Shown in pieces: positions 1 to 12,829 of a stretch of 64,000 nt of DNA (within the stretch, counting starts at the first letter, position 1; the number at the start of each line of letters is the position of its first letter). This stretch comes from Tamarix chinensis (Eukaryota; Streptophyta; Magnoliopsida; Caryophyllales; Tamaricaceae). The translations under genes were made by a program, and so were the position numbers. Under the pieces are notes generated by a model. The model was given only the letters and a program-made list of their open reading frames with translations. It did not search any database and had not been told where the DNA came from. Where the stretch lies: NCBI GenBank assembly GCA_030549775.1, contig CM060181.1, forward strand, positions 57,781,701-57,845,700, given 5' to 3'.

Positions 1-1160
1 AGGATCATCCTTTTCACTGGGAACGGGAGAGAATTATTCCATAGTTTTTGAGAGAAGAATATGAATGATATTATTATCATGGTCCAATTTTTTCTGGAGT
101 TGTTTTAACTCCTTTTTGACTTCTTTTATTTCATTATAATGTTTAGAAGTTGTGGTAATAGAATGTTTTGATTTATGTTATCATTTGATGATAGAAGTTA
201 GGTCATGTTTATTTGTAGGTTTTGCTGGGAGTTTTGATGAAGATGTTTTTGAGTCTTCATTCTCAAGAGACTCACGAATTCTCTCAAGATACTCCTTTTG
301 TTTTACGGGATCCGTAACGTGTTAGATCACTTTGAGCATAAGATTTTGCTCTTTAGTGAGGACATTGACTTGTTTTGTGAATTCTCCATCCCTGCAATTA
401 GTTGTAAAGGAAGAAGATGATGCAAGTTCATCAAATTAAAGGCCTAATTCAACAAGGTCCTCGTCTTGAGATTCAATTCCCAAATCTATTTGTTTAATCA
501 ATAATATCTTGACTGTAGTTACAGAAACATAACTTATAATGGTTCTTGCAGACATTAGCATCAGTATGTTTCTGTAACTCAAATTAAGATATTGTCGATT
601 AAACAAACAGATTCAAGAATTGAATCTCGATGAGGAAAAATTAGAAAAAAATTCAAAACCTCCTTATTGAATCCTAAAAAAATAAGTCTCAAGATGAGGA
701 CCTCTCTAAATCAGGCCTTCAAATTGGTAAACTTGCATCATCTTCCTCCTCTACTACTAACTACAAGGATGAAGAATTCATAGAACAAATCAATGTCCTC
801 ACCAAAGAGCAAAAACTTATGCTCAAAGTGATCCAACAAAGTACTAATCCCTTAAAAAATGAGTATCCTAAGAGACTTCATGAATCTCTTAAGAATGAAG
901 ACTCAAAACCATATTCATCAAAACTTCCAGTAAAACCTACAAACACATATGACCTAACTTCTATTCTCAAACAACAATAGAAATCAAAACATTCTATTCC
1001 TACAACTTTTGAACTTCAAAGAGAAATAAAAGAAGTAAAAAAGGAGTTAAAAAAAATCCAACAAAAATAAGAACATGATAGTCGTATCATTCATATTCTT
1101 CTCTAAAAAAACTATGAAAGAATCCTCTGTTATTCCTACTGAAAAGGATGATCCTGAAGA
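1..1160. repeat. Inverted repeat of a pararetrovirus-like segment
   Basis: Bases 1 to about 530 are the reverse complement, with many small differences, of about 565-1,160. Both arms carry the same decayed coding segment, read on the minus strand in the left arm and on the plus strand in the right arm. It begins near a Lys/Glu-rich stretch containing LTKEQ and ends in a charged coiled-coil-like region. The arms meet in a spacer of roughly 35 bases near 530-565. This is seen directly by comparing the strands. That it arose by head-to-head joining of two viral copies or by a rearranged integration is inference. Confidence 0.8.
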
Positions 1161-1980
1161 TTAATCTTTTCACCATTTACCAAGTCCTTTGGGTTTCCTT
1201 AATGTTATAAAGAAAATAACATACTGAAAATACATCATTAACATTACCCTAAAAATCTCTAAAGATTTCCTGATCAACACTATCACCCTCTTCGACAAAG
1301 GTGCTGATCTAAATTGCATCAAAGATGGAATTATTCCAAAACAATTCCTCTCCCCAGCCTCTAAGAAACTCGGTACAACTAACAGATCCACACTCAAAAT
1401 CAAACACAAATGTGAAGCTTATGTTCTTTGTAAATATACCTAACTTACAACCCTAGATATTAGCCACAACATATTTCTAGGAACTCCTTTCATAAACTCG
1501 ATTACTCCATATCAGATTGACCTGTAAGGAATCCCTTTAAAAGATAAAGGGAAAACAAACTCGCTCTCTTTTCTAGAAATATCAAGGACTAGAAATTTAA
1601 ACCTCTTCAAAGCAAACTCAATTTACTATAACCAAATGAACCTCCTTATTCATGGAAAACAAATCCATATTTGCTTTCTTAAGCAAAATGTCACCCTCGC
1701 AAGAGTTCAAAACCAATTAGAATCAAAACTAATTAAAACAAAAATCATTAACCTACAAAACCAACTTGAACAAGAATTCTATTCAGATCTACTAAGTGCT
1801 TTCTGGTAGAAAACAACACATTGTTGATTTACCATATGAAGAATCTTTTTGAGAAAAATATCCACACAAAAGCTAGACCAATTCAAATTAATTATCTCCT
1901 AGAAAAACACTATTGATTTGAGATTAAAGACTTAGAAAAAAACAATTAATATCTAAATCCCGATCTCTTTGGTCTTGTAC
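600..1980 (+). pseudogene. Endogenous pararetrovirus (Caulimoviridae-like) polyprotein remnant
   Basis: Plus-strand translation, across several frameshifts and stops, shows pieces in the order expected for a plant pararetrovirus polyprotein. First comes a charged linker region (about 780-1,150). Next is an aspartic-protease-like segment (about 1,260-1,530), in which DKGADLNC sits at the catalytic position and LGTPF lies downstream. Last is the very beginning of the reverse transcriptase region (about 1,690-1,975), with an FW..K.HIVDLPYE-like patch. The reading frame is broken by many stops, and the rest of the polymerase, the movement protein and the coat protein are absent, so it cannot make a virus. 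A Ty3/gypsy origin is the alternative. The protease and RT-start context favours Caulimoviridae, but only a database search would settle this. Confidence 0.6.
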
Positions 1981-2055
1981 TACTTTCTATTTCATAAATT
2001 ACTAGACACAACTTATTCATGGCAAACAAATCCATGTTTGCTTACTAGACATAAA
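1640..2055 (+). repeat. Short local duplication in the viral remnant
   Basis: The segment around 1,643-1,683 (cttattcatggaaaacaaat...) recurs at about 2,010-2,050 in slightly altered form. The tail of the pararetroviral remnant was therefore partly re-duplicated or joined from two copies. Downstream to about 2,130 I see no coding sequence. Confidence 0.5.
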
Positions 2056-2501
2056 TATTACTTAGAGAGAAGTGTTTAAGTGTTTGTAATTTATGACTAG
2101 ACAAAGGTTAGAGAGAAGAATCTATTGATTTATCCTGCCTTACTTTTCAAAAGTTGTAATAAATTTTCTACACGCTACTTTCAAAATTTTTAATAATTAG
2201 ATCTGCACTATTAACAAATCCTTAGCTTACGTAATGGGCTTAGTCTCTAGAGCTAGCAACGTACAATTTTCTCTCATTTGTAATTATATACTTCTCCACA
2301 AAATTTTGATTGTAACCTATCCTCACAAAAAAAAAATTTAAGATTCATGTGTTGAATATTACTTACAATATTGTATCTATTTCTAATGAATAAATTTTTT
2401 TTATTATTAATTTGCCTTCTTACTTTAATATCTATTTATCCTTTGCAAATCTTCCTCTTCTTACTCTTCATTCTTGACTGTGTTTCCCCAAGATCTACAG
2501 G

Positions 2502-2502
<1 letters not shown>

Positions 2503-2561
<59 letters not shown>
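2503..2561. repeat. (TA)n(TGTA)n microsatellite
   Basis: A run of alternating TA passes into six or so TGTA repeats. The equivalent place in unit 2 (about 20,315-20,330) has only a short TA run. Confidence 0.9.
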
Positions 2562-3059
2562 AGTTAATTAAAATATTTTTAGTATAGATATTACCTCTTA
2601 TATTCAAGTGTCATGGTATACTTCAATGTATAACGACATTCCCATTACATAAGTGGTCACTCACTTACAAAATATGTTCTTCTTTTTTTCCTCCAAATTT
2701 GGATGAAAATGTTATCAACTAAGTATCCACATTTTAGTTGTGTATTTGATTTTCAAAACATTTTCGGGATGCAAAATATCACCGTACCCATGTTTTGGTA
2801 CTTTGACCGCCTAATCAAGTAGTTAAATTTTGACATCAAAATTATTTTCACTTCATTTCCATCTTTATTATCGTCGACCTTTATTTTTTATTTAAAATGA
2901 ATAAGAGATGCTAAATTTTAATCATATTCTATTACTATAAAGTATTTTCCAATCATAAGAGATATTTAAATTTAATAACAAATATATCAAAATACATCAT
3001 TACATGTATTCTATTACTTGAGAAACAATGGCCTTTTTTTACACACCATTCAAATACCC

Positions 3060-3215
3060 AAAAAAATTCAAAATGCCATTGTTAGGAGCTTTATGAAAGA
3101 GATTAGTGTCGCCGGTATGCTGAAACGCCAATTGGACTTTGGTGTGTGCCGATGATGACATTTTGTGGTCTCAAATGCATGACAAAAATAGGGCGCAAGG
3201 GGGAGAGAGGGCAGA
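3060..3215. other. Less AT-rich conserved fragment of unknown origin
   Basis: This patch is richer in G and C than its surroundings and is well conserved in unit 2 at 21,370-21,525. No intact reading frame runs through it in either copy. In unit 2 it follows directly on a further GC-richer segment (20,778-21,338) that is missing here, so both may be remains of one former gene or transposon. I do not recognise a protein. Confidence 0.4.
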
Positions 3216-3325
3216 GAGAGAGAATTTCGATCAAATTATATCAATAAAATTATGAGAGTTATAAAAATAATATAAAATCAATGATAATAAGTATAAAAAT
3301 AATAGTAATGACAATTATATTACTT

Positions 3326-3362
<37 letters not shown>

Positions 3363-4315
3363 GAACAACAACAACAACACATTAAACTTTTATAAATTAG
3401 TTCAGATAAAATAAATAAATGAAACAAACAGGGCTTAACACAGAAATATTAAATATGAATTATATAAAACGTTTTGCCACCTCTGTTCATGGCGTTTGAG
3501 GACAAAACATAAATAGTTAGTAAGTATTAAAAAATTTCCTTCATTCACAACTTTCCTTATTCTTATATATCTTTAATTTGGGAACAATGAGAATAAAGAG
3601 AAAAAAAAAAGTATTTATCTAATTAACTAAAAAATTATCCTCACTCTATTTTGTATTGTAAGAGGGACTACTTAATGAAAGTGTGTAAGTATTATTTGTT
3701 TTATTTTTACAAAACCCTCATTCACCTTAATTTAAAGAAAATTAAAATAATATTTATTGTAATTTATTTAAGTTAATATCATCCAACTAAAATTTTAAAA
3801 TGATCTCAATTTACATCAATCCAAACAAACCATTATGGCAAGCATATGTCCATGCCAAAAATTAGGGATTTGAAAAGTATTCAATTTTTTTTTAAGGGAT
3901 TACGTCTTTTCAAATTATTCAGAGTGTGTTCATGTGCCAGTAGCAGTTGTGCTACGAAATCCGTAGTCATTAAATGTATTTTATTCTTTTCAATTCACTC
4001 CTATTTCTTCCACTCATAACAAATAGGGCCTTAGCCAATGATGAAACGGAAACGATTAAAAGTTCAAGACGATACTTATTATTTTCGGAAATACAACAAT
4101 TAAGGTAACGATTACTCGTATCCTTGGTTGTGATATCTCCTCTTGAAATACTACAATTCACGTAATGCATGCATACGTACCAAGTCCTATTGGCACAAAC
4201 TTGCATAATACTAAGGATTTGTTTCGAAATTAAGTTATTTCTAGATTAGCACTTTGTTTCAACTAAGGAGAATTATTTCCATCAACCCAAAAAAAAAAAA
4301 AAAAATCCAGAAAAC

Positions 4316-5475
4316 TGAAAAGAGTAAAAGATTTGTCAGCTTCACCTAAAAGTAAAATCACTGATTTGGTGAGCGTTTTTATTATTATTATTTTATTTAT
4401 GACAATTTTGGTCATATACTAGACTTGATAGAAAACTAATATTAATTTTGTATTTCTACAATATTTAAGATAATTTTATATTTTATCACAAACTTAATAT
4501 TTTCATGTCATAAATCTATTTCATCTTACAAATAAGATTGATAGGCTTTAATTAATAAAGAAAAATGGTTAATGTAATAAATATTTTATTTTATTTCCAC
4601 CATGAGCAATAACTAACAATGAATTACCTTGGAATTTATCATTTACCGAATAAAGCAACAACACAATTTTTATATTAGATAAGGATTATTTAATGATGTC
4701 ATAAACTTAAAAATGTATTAAATGGATAAAAATTATTGATTAATATTAAGTAGAAAAAATATGACATTTATAAACAGATTATTATTATTATTATTATTAT
4801 TTAGATGGATAATATTAAGTAGTAATTTCAAAAATTAATTTTTGCTATGCTATTATTTAATAATTATATATTATTTTTAAAATTAATTTGCTTTAGAAGA
4901 AAACATTAAGGTATACTAAATATCCAATGGTTGAAAGTTACAAGCAATAATAATATATCAAAAGAAATTTTAATATTTTCTTAGAATTGGTAATAAAAAT
5001 ATAAGAAAATTTTGTTAATAATATGATTGCATCAACACCTTATTTTTTATTCTACATTTGTATTCCTATTTAAAGAAAACTTATATATGTATTATAGATT
5101 GTTGATTTGTTTTGTTTGTTGAAACTAAATGATCTTTTCATTAATTGTAATGATCAAAATGTTCCAACTACATCATTTATTAGAAAAGAAGGGAGAAATT
5201 AATGCGTAAAAGTTGAAAGAGAAAATGTTAGTGTAAACATAAACATTTGACTTTTACTCTTCCAACTTTATTTGTTATACCAAAAAAAAAAAGACACACA
5301 CACAAAATAACATTATTTTTGATATAATGAGAACACACATGTATAGGAAAAAATTAGGCATGTAATTTAAAAGCTATTTGCATCATCTATTATTAGTACT
5401 TTTAAGTCAATGTCCCTTATGGTATACAAAATGTAGATTATAATTCCCTTTTAATTCCTTCATTACAAAATTTGA
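4316..5475. repeat. Large inverted repeat, left arm (unit 1)
   Basis: This arm is the imperfect reverse complement of about 6,475-7,715. Examples are 4,317 (aaagagtaaaag) against 7,695, 4,590-4,630 against 7,395-7,450, 4,917 (ccaatggttgaaag) against 7,074, and 5,410-5,430 (tcccttatggtatac) against 6,510-6,530. The loop of about 1 kb (5,475-6,475) is AT-rich and holds an (ATT) array. No coding sequence is seen in arms or loop. Unit 2 has the same structure. Confidence 0.8.
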
Positions 5476-5699
5476 TGACAATAAATCATAATATTTTAAC
5501 TTTTAAATTGAAATATTTTTTATAAATTTAAAATAAGTAATTGTTATAAAATTATATAAAATCAAAAGTTGAGATTAGATTTTCTTGACATAATAAAAAC
5601 CACAACTAACTTTGATGACAACAAACATTTATTTTTATTTTTTTTACCTAAAACAAAAATGTGCTTGAAATGTAATTTTATGTAAATGTAAACTCTATT

Positions 5700-5701
<2 letters not shown>

Positions 5702-5760
<59 letters not shown>
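5702..5760. repeat. (ATT)n microsatellite
   Basis: About twenty uninterrupted ATT repeats, in the loop of the large inverted repeat. The unit-2 counterpart near 24,148-24,160 has only about four repeats. Confidence 0.95.
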
Positions 5761-6474
5761 GACATAGTAAAAACTATTATTTAGTAAAAAAGAATCTGTA
5801 ATATTATGATTGTGATTATTATTATTATTATTATAGATATGACATAGAAAAAACTATTGTCTAGTAAAACAAATTGCCATTGGATTCAATTATAATAGAG
5901 AACGAATGAAGTTCAAATTTTAATTGTTTACCACCAAAATTACTTTTAGATTTTTGTTTTAATTCATGGGATATCCATCAAATTAAGAAAAGTGTATAAA
6001 TATAAATAGACAACCCGCTTTAATCAACTCACTGAATTAGAATATTGATAGTTTCCATTCACAAATTTTAAGGATTCCAAACTTCATGTCAAAGGAAAGT
6101 ATCTCATCTTTGATATTGAATGGATAAAAATAGAGAGACAAAGGGTCTAGAAAAATAGGGATCAAGGAAGGATAACAAAAAAGATAAAGAGAAATTATTA
6201 CATATTGACAACTATAAAAATATTCAATTTAATTGTAATAAAGTATAAGTAACTACATGTTTAACTTTTAAATTTTTTTCAAAAGTTAAATTTACACAAT
6301 TATATAAATAAAAAATAATATACTAGTAGGATAGTTACTAAAATGTTTTTAATTTTTTACGCGAAGAGAAAACATAGTGGAAAATTTTAAATTTGAAAAT
6401 TAAATTTGCTAACTAACAAATGAATTTAAAAGAAAGAATAAATTACAATTGTCACTCCTTTGTATGATAATAAA

Positions 6475-7198
6475 TGAACTAATAGGGAATTATTGGGAAT
6501 CTACAGTTTGTATACTATAAGGGACATTGGCTTAAAAGTAGTAAGAATAGATGATACAAATAGCTTTTAAATCACATGGCTAATTTTTTGTGCACTATCA
6601 GAAAGAATGTTATTTTGTGTCGTATCTATTTTAATGTTATTTATTTATATTGCATAAAAAATAAAGTTGTAAAAGAGTCAAAGTCAAATATTTACTTTTA
6701 CACTAATCTTTTCAAAATTTATGCATTAATTGCTCCATTTTTTCATAATAAATGATCTAGTTTGAACATTTGGGTCCATTTAATTAATTCCAAAAAATGT
6801 TGTGAAAATTTATGAGATGATTACTTTCATTTTGATGTGGAATGAGTAGTTCAAAAAATAAGTCAACAATAATTAATGAAAAGATCATTTAATATCAACA
6901 AACAAACAAATTAACAATATATAATACATATATATGTTTTGTTTAAATAGGAATATAAATAGAGAATAAAAAAAGGTGTTGATGTAATCATTTTAATAAA
7001 AAAATTATATTTTTATTACCAATTATAAGAAAATATGAAAATTTATTTATAAATACTATTATTGCTTATAACTTTCAACCAATGGATATTCAATATGCCT
7101 TAGTGTTATCTTGTAATGCAAATTACTTTTAAAAATAATATATAATTATTAAATAATATCATATTAAAAAAATTAAAATTACTACTTGAATATTAGTC

Positions 7199-7256
<58 letters not shown>

Positions 7257-7715
7257 TAATCTATAAATGTCAAAAAATTTCTATTTAATATTTATCAATA
7301 TTAATTATCTATTTAATACATTTCTAAATTTTCAACATGATAAAATATTCCTCATCTATTTTAATTTTAAAAAAATGGTGCTACTTTATTAGGTAAATTA
7401 TAATTTCTAAGGTAATTCATAGTTAGTTATTGCTCCTTATGGAAATAAAATATTATATTTATTGCATTAATAGTTTTACTTTATTTACTAGAGCCTACCA
7501 TTCTTATTTATCAGATGAGATAGATTTTATGATATAAAAATAATAATTTATTGATAAAATATTAAATTATTTAAAAAATAGTAGAAATATAAAAATAATA
7601 TTATTATTTTTCTATTAAGACTATTATATGACAAAAAATGTCATAAATAAAATAATAATAATAACACTTACCACTTATAACTCAACTTTTACTCTTTTTT
7701 AGTTAATGATACAAT
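6475..7715. repeat. Large inverted repeat, right arm (unit 1)
   Basis: Partner of the arm at 4,316-5,475. It contains a (TAA) array at 7,203-7,256. In unit 2 the corresponding arm is split by the 10.5-kb LTR/CACTA insertion between 25,161 and 35,703. Confidence 0.8.
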
Positions 7716-7817
7716 TAATACAGAAAAAATGATTTTAGCATGAATATTTATACTACTTTCAACCTAATGCACTATATTAAATCTATTGCGTTCTTTGAAT
7801 ATTGGCTTATGCTAGTT

Positions 7818-8312
7818 TACAACCATAAAGGATCAAAATCCCCAACTCTCTACACATATATAGTTATAAAGATTGACTTTAGTTTTTCATTGCATTCTAA
7901 TTTTACAAGAGTTAACATTCTTTTCCCATTTGATGCATTGGATCATAATCACATTTGGAGAGAAGAAGGTAGGGGATCAAACTTTTGATATACTCACCAG
8001 ACCTCAATCTTCATGATATCAAAAGGGTATGTATCTATCATAGTATAACTACACCATTGGCTTCATCTATGAGCATTTATTATAATTCATTGAAAATTTA
8101 CATATTTGTTGTTATTTATTTTGATCCAACCGATAGATTTTTATAAATCCCATTTTTTTTCATATGAACTAAAGACATCATGACCATCGTTAAAATTCCA
8201 TGTAATGAAATGTGTGAAAATCTTATATCCACATGACTCACTTGGAACTATCAGCATATGAACAAGTGCTTTCTTAATCATCATCTTAAGTATCTAATAA
8301 TTTTTATCTGAT
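7818..8312 (+). repeat. Dispersed repeat, copy 1 of 3
   Basis: The same roughly 490-bp segment occurs at 36,779-37,268 in the same orientation (unit 2) and again at 38,699-39,192 inverted. An 82-codon frame begins at 7,740 and a 75-codon frame at the matching place in unit 2. The third copy does not keep the frame, so I do not call a gene. It is probably part of an unclassified transposable element. Confidence 0.75.
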
Positions 8313-8374
8313 GTGAATGGAAAATAGTCAAAAGGAGTGTTTTGTTGTAATATATAAAATATAGATAAAAAATA

Positions 8375-8975
8375 TATATAGAACCTCTATTATAGAACAT
8401 AAGGAGCATATGATTGTCAATTTTTGGGTAATATATTCTTAGCTAGCACTACACAATTAATTAGAAGCATACATTATCATTATTTATTTATTTATTTTAA
8501 AATCTTTTTTAAGAGTTCAAGTTTGATCATTAAAATTTTTCATATATATTGATCAAAAATGTCAAAAAGTACTATAATTTTAATAAAAATGTAATAATTA
8601 AGTTTATATGATATAATGTATTACACTAAAAGAAATTAATGATCAAAGTTTATCATTGAAATTCATATTGAAAATCTTTTAAATAAAAAATGATTATTAA
8701 AGTAAAAATAATTAAAAATTAAATTGATTAGCAAGTTAATATTAACACTTATTTTATACATTAATGAGATGAAGACAATATAAAAATAAGAAAATAACAT
8801 TAATTTTTTTTATCAATTTATCAAAATGAATTATAATATATAAAATGAAGTTTTTTTTTATTGAATCGCTGTTATAAAACTTAAGGAGCATATCATTGTC
8901 ATTTATTGTGTAATATTTTTTTTAGCTAGAACTATGAAATTAATTAGAAGCATACTTTATCATTATTATTTTGTT
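8375..8975 (+). repeat. Local direct duplication around 'ggagcatat'
   Basis: A segment of about 100 bp at 8,385-8,485 (ataaggagcatatgattgtc...) recurs about 480 bp downstream at 8,875-8,975. The pair is kept in unit 2 (about 37,350 and 37,845), so this duplication is older than the segmental duplication. Confidence 0.7.
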
Positions 8976-9599
8976 AACTCTATTTCAAGAGTAAATACTA
9001 TGTAAAATTAATTTTATATGCATTCGCCTAGCTATACATTTTGGTGTGTTTGAAAGGTAATTTTTAATCATCATTTTGATATACTCTTAGTGTAATTATG
9101 CTTATTGAAAGTTTAACAAACCCTCATTTAATACACTTTATAGTTTTGTCAATTCTTGGTGTAAAAAAAATTAGATCAAACAGTATACCAATTAATCAAT
9201 CTTCTCATCAATTTGGTTATACAATCGAGCATTTATATTTAGTTGAGTGTTTTATGCTCTAATGACTATTTTTTAACCATAGCTATTTAAAATTTATACT
9301 ATTTTTAATATATACTTTTTAAATTTTATAAAATAATTGACAACAATAATCAACAGTTGACATCTACCACTCTCTCAAAAATACATAGAATCATAACATT
9401 TCCAATTGTATAGATCACCTCACTTTTTGTTGGATCGAATTGAAAACTTTCACATTTTTGGACTATTCCACTCTATATTGTGTAATTTTCAACTATATAC
9501 TTTAGAAGTTTAGAGAAATCAACTCGTTATTTTGTTTGTGTAATTTTTGGACTATTTCACTCTATATTGTGTAATTTTCAACTATAATTTTCATAAAAT

Positions 9600-11511
9600 T
9601 ATTTCATAATGTGTTAACTGTTTTGAGTGGATAGTTGACTGTCTAATGGACATATGAACTGACTCATGCTAACAGTTGATTGGTTTGATGAATTGATCAA
9701 GCGGCTTATATGAATATTCAACCGGTTTGCTAATCCTATTGACAGATTATTTTGTGATCAGAGTGCTTTTAGTCTGGGCTTAAACACATTGATTGGTTTT
9801 ATGAAAAATCCAATTGGTTGGACCAACCAATCAATTGGATTCATTGTAGTTATTTTTCCCTCTAGTCTGGTATACTAGACCAGTCAACTAATCATATAAA
9901 CTAATCGACCGATTTAACCTAAGTTCATCATGTTTTTATTTATTAATTAATTGTTGATATTTATTTAAACATTCTGTTTTAACCTTTCCATTTAAATTGT
10001 GACAATCAATCCATGATTTTAACCACTTGTAAACAATAATTAAATTAAAATGATGAATATTGTGGTGTAGCTTGTATAGTTAAGTTTGATGTTACCTCAA
10101 AACATCTGTTTTCATGGCTTATTCCTTGAGTTTTATTTGGTTTTATTACTTGGAAACACCAATTTTTTTATTAATGGAATTAAATTGTGATTTAAGATAT
10201 CAATTGGTAATTATTAATAATGGAATTAAGACTTTGTTTGAGCCTTATTCATTAACTTTCGGAGAAACTAACCAGGAGTTAGAAGGTAGGTCGCCCTATG
10301 TTTTATCATTTTACTCAGTACCTATTTTCATCTCTAACGGATTGTGTTTAGTAGGGGGTATGCATATATCCTTGAGGTATAGGATAATAATGTGGCATGT
10401 AAACTTGGAACCAGTGTCCTATTAGAGTGGGTGAGGTATCCTAATACAAGTCCCCTAATACTTCATATGTCTATCACTTAAGCGCCTATGGTATCCCAAC
10501 TTGTGTAACCCTTGAAGCAGATGAAATCAAGGTGTGGTGGGTGAGGTATCACAATATAAAACTCCTTGATGTATTCTAACCACATATGGTGAGTGTAGTA
10601 TCCGAACTTGTGTTATCCCTCGCGACAAGTGCACTAGATGTGTCATGGGTATGGTATCTTCCTTCGATGTATTTTGACCCCAAGTGGTGGGTGTGGTATA
10701 CCATTATATGTATATGCTTCCATGAAATTCGTTCGTGGTGGAGAATTGTGTGTGGTTAAACCAAACATCTTAATATGGTCATTAAAAAAAGTTTTATAAT
10801 ATGGTTTCGATTATGTGAATTTAATGCATGATATGTATTATTATTCTTCCATGATTCTTATATAAGTATGATTTTTTTTATTAAAACTATGAACTTAAAT
10901 TTGATACTATTTAATTATGCCTATTACTATGCTTCTTTGTGACCTCAATATACAACATGATCCCTTACCATCTTTTAGATAGTTTGTTGTACCAATACTT
11001 TACCGTACTAATACTATATTTGTATGGTCACTCTAATGATCCAACTTCTATTCTAGTAATTAGGGAACAATCTATAAGGTTACGACCATTAGCTCATGTA
11101 TGTTGACGACGATGGCATGGGCTAGTAGATAGTCATTTCTTGGGGTTCCACATTTACACATTATTAGTTAATATTTAGGCTAATGGGTTTACATTTATTT
11201 TGCTCACTACGTTGGAATATTTTTACTCGTTCCATTTAATTAAATCCGAGGTTTTGATTTTTGCATTTAGATTTTTTTTATTATCTCCCTTATCTATAGT
11301 GTTCTCATCTTATTGTTATCATTGCTGAATAATTAGTGCATGTATTCTTTTGCTTGTTATTCCATTTTCCCTTATATTAGGCATGGGTTAATTGATGACC
11401 ATACCTCTTTTACGGATGATGTGTTAGTAGCGTCCCTCAGCTTTATTTTAATATGTTTCCACATAATCTTCAAAATAAAATTTTCTAGTTCAAAATTTGG
11501 AGGGTGCTACA
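9600..11511 (+). mobile_element. Ty3/gypsy LTR, 3' part (unit 1)
   Basis: The right edge is a typical LTR end, ...gagggtgctaca, finishing at 11,511. It is followed after three bases by a primer binding site. I cannot find the expected TGTAACACCC-like start, so the left edge at 9,600 is only where collinearity with unit 2 (44,845) resumes. The sequence has no coding potential. It contains a degenerate tandem repeat of about 110 bp (10,430-10,720) and an imperfect palindrome at about 9,808-9,841. The last 45 bases resemble the end of the giant LTR-like element at 35,702. Confidence 0.65.
10425..10725 (+). repeat. Degenerate ~110-bp tandem repeat in LTR
   Basis: Three to four diverged units share the core ggtgggtg(a/t)ggtat followed by ...gatgtattctaacc or variants. 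The same units occur in unit 2 at about 45,665-45,930. Confidence 0.6.
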
Positions 11512-11514
11512 CAT

Positions 11515-11527
11515 TGGTACCAAAGCC
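11515..11527 (+). promoter_or_regulatory. Retrotransposon primer binding site (tRNA-Met type)
   Basis: The 13 bases tggtaccaaagcc follow the LTR end by three bases. They resemble the usual plant LTR-retrotransposon site complementary to initiator tRNA-Met, with small differences. Its position immediately after ...ctaca fixes the LTR boundary. Confidence 0.75.
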
Positions 11528-11759
11528 TATGATTTCAAATCTTGATGTTGGTTTCTAAAAATGAATATCTTTTACCTTGTCCAAGCTTGTAGAATATAAT
11601 GTATTATAAGAGCAAGCATTGGTTTGAGGTTGGGAGTTGGCCTTACATTCTTAGTTGAACTAACTCATGGCCTTATGTTCCATGTGACACCTACATATGT
11701 ACTAACTTTGTAGCCATTATTCAATCTTTCCTAACGTGGTTTATTATTTGAGGGTTTTG

Positions 11760-12720
11760 ATGGCTGCAAACTAGCAACCCGATTACTTCATGGAGATAGT
11801 TGGGGTCTACATTGAGTGGAAAATTAAACGTAAGGAAGATTTGTAGCTGCCAACACCAAATCATTTTCCGATGTCACTACCGAAGGATTGAATTTGTAGG
11901 ATTGGTCATCACTACCCACAAATATTTGAACATCAAGAGGACATAGATTTTTTGGAGCATTAGTTGAGAGCCTTCGAACTAGTCGATGTTTAGAGATTAG
12001 ACAAGTAGCCATTAGGGGTGTTCCAATTGCAGGGGCTTGCTAATGAATGGTGGAAAGGCTAGAAGCTGAGAGGAGCCATTCAAGATTCATGGGAGCCTTT
12101 TGTGGACATTCTTAGGGTTCATTTATAGTCTACTCGACTAAGGATGGAAAAGTACGATATGTTCATGACCCTATGCCAAGGTATGTCTGTAATGGAGAAG
12201 TATGCCAAGGTATGTCTATAATGGATAAGTACTCTAGTCGTGACCTAGATCTTGTCCATTTTTCTCTAGAGTTAAATGCTAATGAGAGGATGAAGGTTCA
12301 TTGATTCCGTCTAGGGTTGAGTATAAGACATTAAGAGATGCTAATGGGGACTTGTGCACATGACTTGTAGGCCATATATGACTATGACTTGGTGGCATCA
12401 TTGATTGTGCATTCCTATAGTGCCTAGTTAGTGGTCAAGCAGAGGTTTGAAAATGATCACCACTAGGATGGAGAGAAGCAGTTTCAACCTACAAGTAGTC
12501 ACTAGTCTAGATTAACACCTCACTATAGTGGGAAGTTAAATCAGCCAACAGTGAGATGCTTCATATGTCAGCGGTGTGGAAAGAATCACCTATGAGTTTA
12601 TGATGTTTAACGGCTAGTTTAGTGCCACAATTGTGGTAGGATGGGACATTGGATATTAGAGTGCCATACCATCTGGAGTAGCATCTTGCAAAGACAGGCT
12701 TGCTCATAGGGTATAATGGT
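11760..12720 (+). pseudogene. Ty3/gypsy gag pseudogene (unit 1)
   Basis: Starting from an ATG at 11,760, the plus strand can be read across frequent stops and shifts as a gypsy gag. The capsid-like part includes a patch resembling F..L.EHQLR, then LANEWWK, then WEPFVDILRVH and MEKYDMF (about 11,920-12,180). A nucleocapsid zinc knuckle follows at 12,623-12,664, reading CHNCGRMGHWILEC with all four metal ligands in CX2CX4HX4C spacing. Stops begin within the first few codons. Homology to an element end fades near 12,830, and no protease or polymerase follows, so the copy is truncated. The same fragment lies in unit 2, so it was already present before the segmental duplication. Confidence 0.75.
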
Positions 12721-12829
12721 TTGCAACTGACATATAGTGGAGCTAATAAGATTGCTCCACAATAGAGGATTTAGAAACTACATGCCTTTCAGCCAGGGAA
12801 AGGTTTAGACAGTGCTACAAGCCACATCT

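Noticed and set aside
7740..7988. 82-codon frame similar to one at 36,699-36,926
   Set aside because: The similarity follows from the segmental duplication. The third, inverted copy does not keep the frame, and no domain is visible.
10114..10425. 103-codon plus-strand frame
   Set aside because: It lies in LTR sequence and the unit-2 counterpart is interrupted.
11824..12012. Minus-strand frame, also at 47,007-47,231
   Set aside because: The antisense shadow of the gag pseudogene.
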